Below are positions 57,172 to 64,000 of a stretch of DNA of 64,000 nucleotides, one piece after another. The position numbers and the translations under genes are program-made. Every line of letters starts with the position of its first letter. Position 1 is the stretch's first letter. This DNA comes from Lunularia cruciata (lineage: Eukaryota > Streptophyta > Marchantiopsida > Lunulariales > Lunulariaceae): positions 28,744,243 through 28,808,242 of the forward strand of contig OX419761.1 of the NCBI GenBank assembly GCA_948567375.1. The letters run 5' to 3'. The notes beneath the pieces are model-generated. The model saw only the letters and a list, made by a program, of their open reading frames with translations. It made no database searches and was not told the DNA's origin.

Positions 57172-57485
57172 TGTAAAAGAACAAAACCGAGGAGAGAAAT
57201 AGGAGAATGGAAGCTCACATTGGGACACTTGAATGAGGGAAAACTCCGAATGCCTAGCATGAGCTTCGGCCTTGGTATTTATAGGTAGCATACAAGACCC
57301 TTGAAGCTTCTCAAGAAGTTTCTTTGAGCCGCTTTCTTGGAGTGCAGGCCAAGTTAACTAGGAAGCCGCCTACTTGGTGTGCAAGCTAAGCTAGTTAGAA
57401 GCTTCTAGAATATTCTAGGCTATTTTGTCTTATTCTCTACTTCGTAAGCCCGACTAACTTCGTCACTAAACTCCATATTGTTACA
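57172..57485 (-). repeat. Solo LTR of family D, perfect TCAAT duplication
   Basis: 314 bp, plus strand TGTAAAAGAAC... to ...CATATTGTTACA. It is flanked by TCAAT on both sides (57,167-57,171 and 57,486-57,490). It interrupts the integrase of A copy 1, which continues directly after the duplication. Judged by the promoter (TATAAATA on the minus strand at 57,277-57,284) and by the D2 element, the LTR is in minus orientation. It lacks internal sequence. Confidence 0.9.
57399..57416. promoter_or_regulatory. Heat-shock-element-like array in solo LTR D
   Basis: GAAGCTTCTAGAATATTC consists of four alternating GAA/TTC units with exact 2-base spacing, matching the heat-shock factor site nGAAnnTTCn in extended form. 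In LTR orientation it lies about 115 bases upstream of the TATA box. The function is inferred from the motif only. Confidence 0.55.
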
Positions 57486-57490
57486 TCAAT

Positions 57491-58437
57491 TGTACTTAGA
57501 TGTAGTCTTTTCCCATCATGGCTTTTCTTGAGTGCTCATCAGCGATAGAGGTACTCAATTCACTAGTTTGTTTTGGAGAACACTCTTTGGGTTCTTCAGA
57601 ACTAAATTAGCTATATCTATAGCTTACTATCCATAGACCAATGGACAAAAAGAGAGGGAAAATTGCACTATTGAGGACATGCTTAGGGGCTTTACTCTAG
57701 CTGAGCAAGAGAGTTGAGACACCTTACTCCCATTGGTGGAATTTGCATACAACAATTCATTGAATACTTCCACACAAGTCACACTATTCTTCCTCATGTA
57801 TAGAGAGCATCCTTTCATACCTTCCAGCTTGATGAAGGTCTGTCCGGTGGTTACCAAGGTGGACAATGTCAACACTTTTGTTTCTAGAATCCAATAGGGG
57901 GTGGAGCATGCCAAGCACAAGTTACAAATTGCCCAAAATTGGCAAAAGCAATATGCAAATGCATACCGCTAACACATGGAGTTCAATGTGGGAGATCAAG
58001 TCTAGTTGTCAACCACCAACCTGAAGTTAGTTGGTCCTCATAAGCTCAAACCTTTGTTTCATTGGACCTTTCTCCATCTTGCATCAAATCGGAGTTGTGG
58101 CCTATCACCTTAAGCTCTTGCCACATATGAAGATCCACCCGGTGTTTCATGTTTTCTTACTACACCGACATACTCCTCGGCCGCCCCACTTCTCTTCTAT
58201 CCAAGAAAGTTGACCTTGTCCAACCCTGGTGGATGACACGGAGGAGTATGAAGTCAAACTCATTCTCCAAAAGTGTATACGGAGTACTCACCATCCACAT
58301 GTGGAATACTTGGTAAATTGGAAAGGGTACCTCTTGTATGAGGCAACATGGGGGCCAGCAGCCAACTTGACCCACACACCAGTGTTAGTGAAATCCTTTG
58401 AGCAACTGCTTCGCAATGAGGATGTTGCATCTTAAAA
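57491..58437 (+). pseudogene. Integrase core and chromodomain of A copy 1
   Basis: Catalytic core: D-R-G-T-Q-F at about 57,545, then N-G-Q-K-E-R near 57,640. The C-terminal domain has H-P-V-F-H-V near 58,137. The chromodomain at 58,229-58,435 shows E-Y-E-V-K-L-I-L, then E-Y-L-V-N-W-K-G-Y and A-T-W-G-P-A-A-N-L, with three aromatic-position features typical of chromoviruses. Chromodomains steer integration to marked chromatin. A purine-rich tract follows, then the 3' LTR. Confidence 0.85.
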
Positions 58438-58450
58438 GGAGGGAGGTTTG

Positions 58451-59189
58451 TAATACCAATAGCTAGAAATATGATCTAGAGATGAAATTTAGTTTGGTAA
58501 TACTTGTAAGGATTTTATACATGAGGGAATAAATAGATAAGCTAGAGGTATCACCAAAATATTACTTCTACTAATAGGCCAAAAACCAAAACATGCTTGG
58601 AAACTTTAGAATCAATAGCTAGGCATATGATCTAGAGGTGAAACTTGGGGTGGTGACATCTAGAAGAATTTTACACATGATGGAGAACATAGATAAGATA
58701 GAGGTATCACCAAAAGAGCACTTCTACTAATAAGGCAAAAGCCAAAAATAGCTTGAACTTTAAAGCTATTTTTGGAGGCCTAAACGGATGAATTAGGCCT
58801 CAAAATAGAAAGATTCCATTCCCTTAAGAGGAAAATACTTGCCTTTGCCTCCCCATGATTCATCTCATCTAGAGCTTTTCAACAATACCTTACCCATGTG
58901 ATTCTGAGCTTCCTACAAGAAGATTCTCTAAAGATTCCATTTGGTCAAAACCATTTGACCAACTAGATAGGACAAGGACTAACATGTCACCCGTCCAAAC
59001 AACTAATCCAAGGATGGAGCTTGCTGATAGGTCACTAGTCTATGTATTTGATCCAAGGGTGGAGCTTCCTTTAAGGTGATGCTCTTTTCTATATAATAAA
59101 GAGAAGGTGCTCCTTTGGAGCACCGTAGGATTGAGAGTGAAATTTGTGTTTTCTCTCTTGAAGATTTCTCTTGTCCTCAGAGTATTACA
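58451..59189 (+). repeat. 3' LTR of A copy 1
   Basis: 739 bp, TGTAATACCAATAGCTAG... to ...CCTCAGAGTATTACA. It is directly preceded by the polypurine tract. It shares with the 5' LTR the block CAAAAACCAAAACATGCTTGG / CAAAAATTGAAACATGCTTGG and the internal duplication. Confidence 0.9.
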
Positions 59190-59590
59190 TATTGGCAGTA
59201 GCACATTTTTGATGTTACCTATTTGGTAACCTCTTTACTTTGATCATTGATCATCAGCCATTAAAATGGTTGATGGAATTTGACAAGCTTTCAGAGAAGC
59301 TTGCACAATGGGTTGTGATTTTACAAGAATATGATTTCATAGTTATTCATAGACTTGGGGTGGTGAACCCTGATGCAGATGGGTTGAGTAGAAACCCATG
59401 TCCCAACCAGCTGGATCAGATTGGAGCACCTTGGCATGGTAAGACAAATGAGGAGATGGTGCCAAGTTGGCATGCATTTGCCTTTCTTTGTATATTTTCT
59501 GAGGCTTTGGCGATATCTCTCTCAACGCTTATAGAAGCAATAATTGAGGTCACATATCCAAAGAGTGGAGATAGTAGTACAGTTCAGTGA
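59190..59590 (+). pseudogene. RNase H remnant of L, right part, and tether
   Basis: Picks up the RNase H fold at the border of A copy 1. D-H-Q-P-L-K-W-L at about 59,249-59,275 and D-A-D-G-L-S-R at about 59,370-59,390 (family A-D-A-L/G-S-R, the end of the RNase H/tether region). It is followed by a linker to integrase. Confidence 0.75.
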
Positions 59591-59769
59591 GACATTCATG
59601 ATGATGTCTTAGTAATGGACTATCTTTGCATTGGTGTTGTGGATTGCACAATTAGGGCCAAGGAGAGAGACCGTGTACTTTAGTGAGCTAAGTGGTTCAA
59701 AGTGGAGAGCAGACATCTTTTGCATGTATGGGAGGATGATAGAGTGGTAATAGTACCACTTCCATCTTA

Positions 59770-60450
59770 GAGACCACAATTGATCCGTCATACTCATGAG
59801 GAGCAAAGACATTTTGGAGTAAAGCATACATAAAGCTTACTCCAAAGTCATTATTGGTGGCACGGTATGTAGATTGATGTACGTTAGTCTGCTGCCAAAT
59901 GTGTGGTTTGTGACTAAGTTAGAGCATCATTCAATGCTCCTAAACCACAATTACTCCCATTACCTATCATGGGGTTGGGTTACCGTAGAATTTTGGACTT
60001 TGTTGGACCTTTATTGTTGATTGTGAGACAACATCAGTATGTTTGTTGATGGTGGAGCACTTCTCTAAGTGGATTGTGTTGGTGGCACTTCCTAACAAGT
60101 CCAATGAAGGGACAACTTACTTGTTCTTGGATTGGGTCCTTAGTCATTTTGGTCATCAGCTAAGGTTTTGACTGATTAGGGTATAGAGTTCTTGGAAGAG
60201 TTTCAGATCTTGTGTGACAAGGCTTTGATTGATCATCATACTACCTCTCGAGATCACCCTAAGACAAATGGCTTAGTAAAGAGAGTGGTTCAAATAGTGA
60301 AGTATGGTTTATAGAGAGGCTACTTGGAAGATTGGGATCTCTAGTTACCTTGGTTGGCCATGGGCTATTGGTTCAGCCGGCAAGCCTCCTTAGCATCCTT
60401 TTCTCCTTAATTTCTACTTTATGGATGAGATCTAGATTAACCTGCAGCCA
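59770..60450 (+). pseudogene. Integrase remnant of L
   Basis: Zinc-binding N-terminal region with H-T-H-E-E-Q-R-H-F-G at about 59,790-59,820 and C-V-V-C-D near 59,898. Core region with V-L-T-D at about 60,163-60,175 and H-P-K-T-N-G-L at about 60,255-60,275. The order is that of Ty3/gypsy integrases. It is broken. Confidence 0.65.
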
Positions 60451-60684
60451 TTTGTTAAGATGGTATTGTAGTTTTGGACTTGGATGATCTAGATGTATGG
60501 ATGCAAGCATGTTCTCAACAGGTAGAGATCTCTTGGAGAGTGATTTTGATGGCCTTTAAGAACTTGGCAATTTTCTTAGCATAAGGATACCTTACACTAT
60601 GCTACCATTCAAGGAAGAGGTTATAGACCCTCAATCCGTCAATTTCATCCAAATGATTATGTATATCTATAGCAGACAACACCA

Positions 60685-61017
60685 ATGACACTTGATATTT
60701 CCACTGACCGCATTATCTTGAGAGTGCGCAAGGTTTTGCCATCTGGAGTCCTTGTGTTGGAAGGATGTGATGATGTTGTTTGGAAGGATCATGTGCACAA
60801 TTGTGTACCATACCACCTCCCAAACATTGATGGTATTGCGGACCCAAGATTAGCACTTATATGTGTAGGCTTGTGGTGTATGTTTTGTGGCTCTTTTAGT
60901 AGAGTTGCTACTATGTTAGTGTGTGATAGTTGTTCAAGAGGATTGCATATGGCATGTATGACTCCTCCCCTCACAGTGGTTCCTCAAGGACAATGGTTAT
61001 ATCTTAGATGTACTTGA
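60685..61017 (+). CDS. Integrase C-terminal part with PHD-type zinc finger, element L
   Basis: Open for 110 codons. Residues 1-55 form the integrase C-terminal beta region (I-L-R-V-R-K-V-L-P-S-G-V-L near residue 9, D-H-V-H-N-C-V-P-Y-H-L-P-N). A PHD finger-like Cys/His array follows: C at 60,877 and 60,886, C at 60,922 and 60,931, H at 60,946, C at 60,955, then P-P-L-T-V-V-P-Q-G-Q-W and a final C. The spacing fits C4HC3 PHD fingers, which read histone H3 tails. In the element it would take the place that a chromodomain holds in family A. The end lies 170 bases before the polypurine tract. Confidence 0.7.
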   Translation: MTLDISTDRIILRVRKVLPSGVLVLEGCDDVVWKDHVHNCVPYHLPNIDGIADPRLALICVGLWCMFCGSFSRVATMLVCDSCSRGLHMACMTPPLTVVPQGQWLYLRCT

Positions 61018-61176
61018 CCTATAGCTAGTTCATCCTTTATATGGTATAGATTGCAAACATGCAACTAACGATGAGGTTTGATAGCACCCTGCCTCCTGAT
61101 CTTTTTCCTACCATAGGGTATACCATATACTTGGAGTAGATGGCTATCTAGAGTTAGAGTGACCTAACCACCAACT

Positions 61177-61187
61177 AGGGGGGCAAT
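61177..61187 (+). other. Polypurine tract of L
   Basis: AGGGGGGCAAT lies directly before the TG of the 3' LTR (TGTGGTACTTCAG at 61,188). It is the usual second-strand primer site of LTR elements. Confidence 0.7.
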
Positions 61188-61886
61188 TGTGGTACTTCAG
61201 AATCCATGAATGACTTATGTGTGAGTTGTGTTTCTATAGTGTGTGATGTTGACAATGATGTATGTTTTATAGCAATGTATATACGCATAACAACAATGAC
61301 CTTGTTGAGCAAATAAGAGATAACCTCCATCTAAGTTTTTTAGGTAATGAACCCTAGAGAATATTTCAAAGTGTTCATCTATGTTATTGGTTTGTTCCAC
61401 CACCTAGTTGAAGGTTGTATTGCTATCAACCAAAACCTCACTATTTAATACAATGATATGATAGTAGCCAATATGAAGCAAATTCACCTCCAAGTTTGCC
61501 CGCTTATTTAAAGAAATTGAGAGAGGTAATATTATGTTGAAAAGAAATTTACATCTCCCAATTTTTTAGTTTTATCCTCAAGATAAGGTATAATGGATTT
61601 TTCTCTATTATTACTTGGAGATAGAAATCCCCATTCATAAATCTTGACACACAAATTCTTGATAATATATACAAGATTAGACCTCATTTCTTTTCCATGA
61701 GTACCAAAATCAAAATCAAGATCATTATATTTTAACTTTCATGTTGTTTGATTGCTGATTTGAAATGGTATTTAAACAAAGTCATTTAACATCAATAAAA
61801 GCATGATTTAGCTTATCATGATTTTGTACTCTAAGATCTTATTTGGTCATACTCTTTGATTATTTTCTTTCACTATTATGCATGCC
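61188..61886 (+). repeat. 3' LTR of L, interrupted by element D2
   Basis: Starts TGTGGTACTTCAGAATCC right after the polypurine tract. It is AT-rich with no gene. The sequence is interrupted at 61,886 by the D2 LTR, so the LTR end lies beyond the window. I found no matching 5' LTR. Confidence 0.6.
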
Positions 61887-62311
61887 TGTAAAAGACCAAA
61901 ACCGAGGAGAGAAATAGGAGAATGGAAGTTCACATTGGGACGTTTGAATGTGTGAAAACTCCAAATGCCTAGCATGAGCTTCGGCTTTGGTATTTATAGG
62001 TAGCATACAAGGCCCTTGAGAAGCTTCTCAAGAAGCTTCCTTGAGTTGCTTTTTTAGAGTGCAAGCCAAGTTTACTAGGAAGCTTCTCAAGAAGCTTCCT
62101 TCTAGAAGCCGCCTACTTGGCATGCAAGCTAAGCTAGTTAGAAGCTTCTAGAAGCTTCCCTCTAGAAGCTACTTGCTTGGGGTGCAAGTTAACTAGTTGG
62201 GAAACTTCCCAAGAAGCTTCCTAGATGCTTCTGGAATATTCTAGGCTAATTTGGCTTATTCTCTACTTCATTAGTTTTACTAACTACGTCACTAAACTCC
62301 ATATTGTTACA
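61887..62311 (-). repeat. 3' LTR of D2
   Basis: 425 bp, plus strand TGTAAAAGACC... to ...CATATTGTTACA. It is longer than the solo copy mainly because of additional GAAGCTTC-type repeats (62,020-62,240). A minus-strand TATAAATA box lies at 61,991-61,998. Confidence 0.9.
62141..62241. promoter_or_regulatory. Heat-shock-element-like arrays in the D2 LTR
   Basis: GAAGCTTCTAGAAGCTTC at 62,141-62,158 has four alternating GAA/TTC units with 2-base spacing. A second array, TTCTGGAATATTC, lies at 62,229-62,241. Further GAAGCTTC palindromes occur at about 62,024-62,100. They lie about 145-245 bases upstream of the TATA box in LTR orientation. Confidence 0.55.
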
Positions 62312-62326
62312 TATTCCCCCATCGCT
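62312..62326 (-). other. Polypurine tract of D2
   Basis: The minus strand reads GCGATGGGGGAATA immediately before the LTR start TGTAACAATATGG. It fixes the minus orientation of the element. Confidence 0.75.
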
Positions 62327-62329
62327 AGT

Positions 62330-62953
62330 TGGTGATGTCTTTGTTGCCATTGAAGCTTCAAACTCCTGGATGGCCATCTGTGCATTTTGGAGGTGAGAAA
62401 GAGGTTCCCATGTGGCATCATGAAATGGATACCCTTTCCAAAGGACCTTGTACTATGTATGTTGGCAGAGTCCTCATTGGATGTGGCGACATACAAGGAT
62501 ATGGTCAACTTTGTACTCCTCATGATCATTGATAGGGATAGGGGGAAGAGGAGGTTGGGGAAGAGAGGAAAAAGAAGAGGAGTTAGGAACAAAGGGTTTC
62601 AACTTGGAAATATGAAAGACAGGATGGATGTGCATATGCCAAGGCAAAGCAAGTCGATAAGCAACAAGAGAGACAATTTGGGTGACATCAAAAGGTCCTA
62701 TCCAATTAGGGGCAAGTTTACAAACTTGGATATCAAGTAGGAGGGGTAGATTACTAGAGGATAGTATAACTTTATCACCAACTTCAAAAGTGAGATCACG
62801 ACAATGGTGGTCCGCATATTGTTTTTGATGATTCTGAGCAACAAGGAGGTGAGATTTGGCTTGTTGGAGAGATTTGGATATGGTGGTCAAGAAGGTTGAA
62901 GTATGAGGGACTTGAGATGGAGGAGGAGCAAGAAGAGAATCTAGGACAAGCAA
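62330..62953 (-). pseudogene. Integrase C-terminus and chromodomain of D2
   Basis: The frame at 62,474-62,953 shows the C-terminal integrase domain: F-E-V-G-D-K-V-I-L near residue 57, L-A-P-N-W-I-G-P-F near residue 81, H-P-V-F-H-I-S-K-L-K near residue 110. At its end E-Y-K-V-D-H-I-L begins the chromodomain, whose K-G-Y-P-F-H-D-A-T-W-E-P-like part is readable at about 62,390-62,440 on the same strand. Typical chromovirus end. Confidence 0.8.
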
Positions 62954-63305
62954 ATCTTGGCCAAAATTGAGAAAGAAAGGAGAGAATCAAGTGCTTGTCT
63001 ATTTAGAATTGTTGTATGCAAACTCCACAACTGTAAGACATTCATCCAATTGGTATGGTGAATGTTGACGAAGGCACGAAGTATATCTTCCAAGGTGCAA
63101 TTTTCATGTTCAATTTGTGTATCCATTTGAGGATGATAGGCTGTGGACAAAGCAAGCTTGGTGCAAAGTATTTGGAAGAGGGCTTGCTAAAACTTTCCGG
63201 TGAAGCAAGGATCACAATCAGAGATGAGTACACTCGCATCCCATGATGTTTGAATACATTATCAAAGTAGAGTTGCACCAAGGGTTGGAGCATCCATAAT
63301 ATCAA
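62941..63305 (-). pseudogene. Integrase core of D2
   Basis: S-T-A-Y-H-P-Q-M-D-T-Q-I-E-H at about 63,110-63,150 corresponds to the conserved stretch before the catalytic glutamate (S-x-x-Y-H-P-Q-T-D-G-Q-T-E). Upstream pieces on the same strand (63,150-63,305) carry the rest of the core. It is broken. Confidence 0.75.
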
Positions 63306-63543
63306 CCGTTGGTGCCAAATGGATTTGCGTACTAAGCTTATCTACAAACACCACAATTGCTATGTGATCTTGTTGTGTCTTGGGCAAGGAAGTGATGAGA
63401 TCTAATCTCACATGTTCCCAACGAGTAGTTGGAATGGGAAGTAGCTGAAGGAGTCCACTCGGCTTCTGGTTACTAGCCTTGTTACATTGACAACTCTCAC
63501 ATGATTGGACAAACTCCCAAACATCTCATGTCATGTTGGGCCA

Positions 63544-63975
63544 CTACCATTGGCGTTGGAGGGTACACAAGGTCTTGTTTACCGCCATGTGACCAGCTAT
63601 TGGTAAATCATGGGCTTCTTGAAGGCGCACAAGTCGAAGATCATCTTTGGCTGGAACATAGATCCGGCCTGCATGGAATAGAAGGCCTTCCTTGAAGGAG
63701 AAGGTGTTGTACCCCTTGTTGCTTGTTATTAGATAACCATGTACCATTTGGAAGAAAGAGTGTTGTTGTAGAGTTGACCAAAACTTGTTATGGACCTTGG
63801 GGTCAACTAACACCGTCATAATTGCCGCCATGATGAGAGGAAGAGACTTCAAATCAGGTTGTTGTGATAGAGCATCAAGGATGACATGGAACCGACCTGG
63901 TTTGTACTCAAGTTTGATGTTGAACAATTGGAATTTCTCTTTGCATTGATGATGTTGACTCTTCATGTGCTCCAA
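63544..63975 (-). CDS. RNase H end and integrase zinc domain of D2
   Basis: Open for 143 codons. Residues 22-45 hold the RNase H/tether end (E-Y-K-P-G-R-F-H-V-I-L-D-A-L-S, family V-A-D-A-L-S-R). Residues 90-110 give L-L-F-H-A-G-R-I-Y-V-P, and L-Q-E-A-H-D-L-P-I-A-G-H-M-A-V-N-K-T follows (H-x-H part of the integrase HHCC domain). Cleavage between RNase H and integrase would occur in this stretch in a working element. Confidence 0.8.
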   Translation of the reverse strand: MEHMKSQHHQCKEKFQLFNIKLEYKPGRFHVILDALSQQPDLKSLPLIMAAIMTVLVDPKVHNKFWSTLQQHSFFQMVHGYLITSNKGYNTFSFKEGLLFHAGRIYVPAKDDLRLVRLQEAHDLPIAGHMAVNKTLCTLQRQW

Positions 63976-64000
63976 GTGTAAGGTCTACAACAATAGCTTG

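Larger units (their letters stand above)
45938..59189 (+). mobile_element. Ty3/gypsy chromodomain element A, copy 1 (host of two further insertions)
   Basis: LTRs at 45,938-46,670 and 58,451-59,189. Flanks TATGG (45,933-45,937) and TATTG (59,190-59,194) are a 5-bp target duplication with one difference. Internal parts: leader with conserved frame, gag, protease and start of RT to 49,188; the rest of pol from 55,493 to 58,437, ending in a chromodomain and a purine-rich tract AAAAGGAGGGAGG. Insertions removed, the element is about 6.6 kb. The two LTRs differ at roughly one base in ten over the first 100 bases by eye, so it is old. It is a fossil with many breaks. Confidence 0.85.
40560..61886 (+). 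mobile_element. Ty3/gypsy element L with DNA methyltransferase and PHD domains, split by a 13-kb nest
   Basis: Plus-strand order: gag-like and zinc-knuckle remnants (40,560-41,700), spacer frame (42,100-42,552), protease (about 42,570-42,840), cytosine-C5 methyltransferase-like domain (about 43,285-43,840), repeat-containing spacer, RT (44,823-45,475), RNase H (45,533-45,937 and 59,190-59,420), integrase (59,770-60,450), integrase C-terminal part with PHD-type finger (60,685-61,017), polypurine tract, and 3' LTR from 61,188. Insertion of A copy 1 interrupts RNase H, and the coding resumes exactly at the far border. The left end is not fixed. It is an old fossil with many breaks. Confidence 0.75.
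61887..64000 (-). mobile_element. Ty3/gypsy chromodomain element D2, 3' part (runs off right edge)
   Basis: Minus-strand order from the right edge: RNase H end and tether, integrase zinc domain, core, C-terminal domain, chromodomain, polypurine tract, 3' LTR. The first base after the LTR is at 61,886 (flank ATGCC); the other flank is outside. It is inserted in the 3' LTR of L. The LTR is related to the solo LTR at 57,172. It is a fossil with several breaks. Confidence 0.85.

Overview
The window looks like nuclear DNA from a land plant with a large, repeat-filled genome. It is AT-rich, contains no tRNA or rRNA genes, and about nine tenths of it is nested Ty3/gypsy LTR retrotransposons. Which plant is an inference: the mix of very long LTRs, chromodomain elements and a methyltransferase/PHD-bearing element suggests a gymnosperm, fern or lycophyte rather than a small-genome angiosperm. 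All the retroelements are treated as fossils; nearly all carry several breaks.

Region 1 (1-15,666). An old minus-strand gypsy element (H: zinc-knuckle and protease remnants, two LTRs at 13,878-15,666) was hit by two members of a long-LTR family (E). One is the 5' part of an element whose PBS and gag run off the left edge (E0, LTR 1,767-8,086). The other is a 3.7 kb solo LTR (G, 8,736-12,469). E0's LTR was itself hit by two shortened solo LTRs (2,029-3,899, perfect AGTCT duplication; 4,344-5,428). Region 2 (15,667-32,902). A third solo LTR of family E (F, 15,832-19,613), a purine-rich repeat tract, a solo LTR of family A, gag and RNase H remnants on the plus strand, and an internally shortened family E element (J, 27,496-32,897, perfect CCATA duplication). 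All long E LTRs carry remnants of one large coiled-coil-rich reading frame, placed in U3 upstream of a conserved TATA box.

Region 3 (about 32,990-37,200). This is the only non-repeat island. It is CpG-rich and holds an intact unrecognised 492-codon gene on the minus strand (34,387-35,865). Two short plus-strand frames converge on it, and between them lies a perfect 20-bp inverted repeat whose loop is built of TTGAT pentamers. This is the best candidate for a real host gene or a foreign insertion.

Region 4 (39,199-64,000). An old plus-strand gypsy element (L) encodes gag, protease, a cytosine-C5 DNA methyltransferase-like domain, RT, RNase H, integrase and a PHD-type zinc finger. A chromodomain gypsy element of family A (copy 1, 45,938-59,189) is inserted inside its RNase H region. 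Copy 1 was hit by a second family A unit (copy 2, 49,189-55,492), whose two terminal LTRs point in opposite directions, and by a solo LTR of family D (57,172-57,485, perfect TCAAT duplication). A further family D element (minus strand, 61,887 to beyond the right edge) sits in the 3' LTR of L. Family D LTRs carry heat-shock-element-like GAA/TTC arrays upstream of their TATA box.

The genes do not form a host pathway. The biology worth following is in the elements: a retrotransposon-borne DNA methyltransferase with a PHD finger, an LTR family with a large frame inside U3, and a possible heat-responsive LTR.
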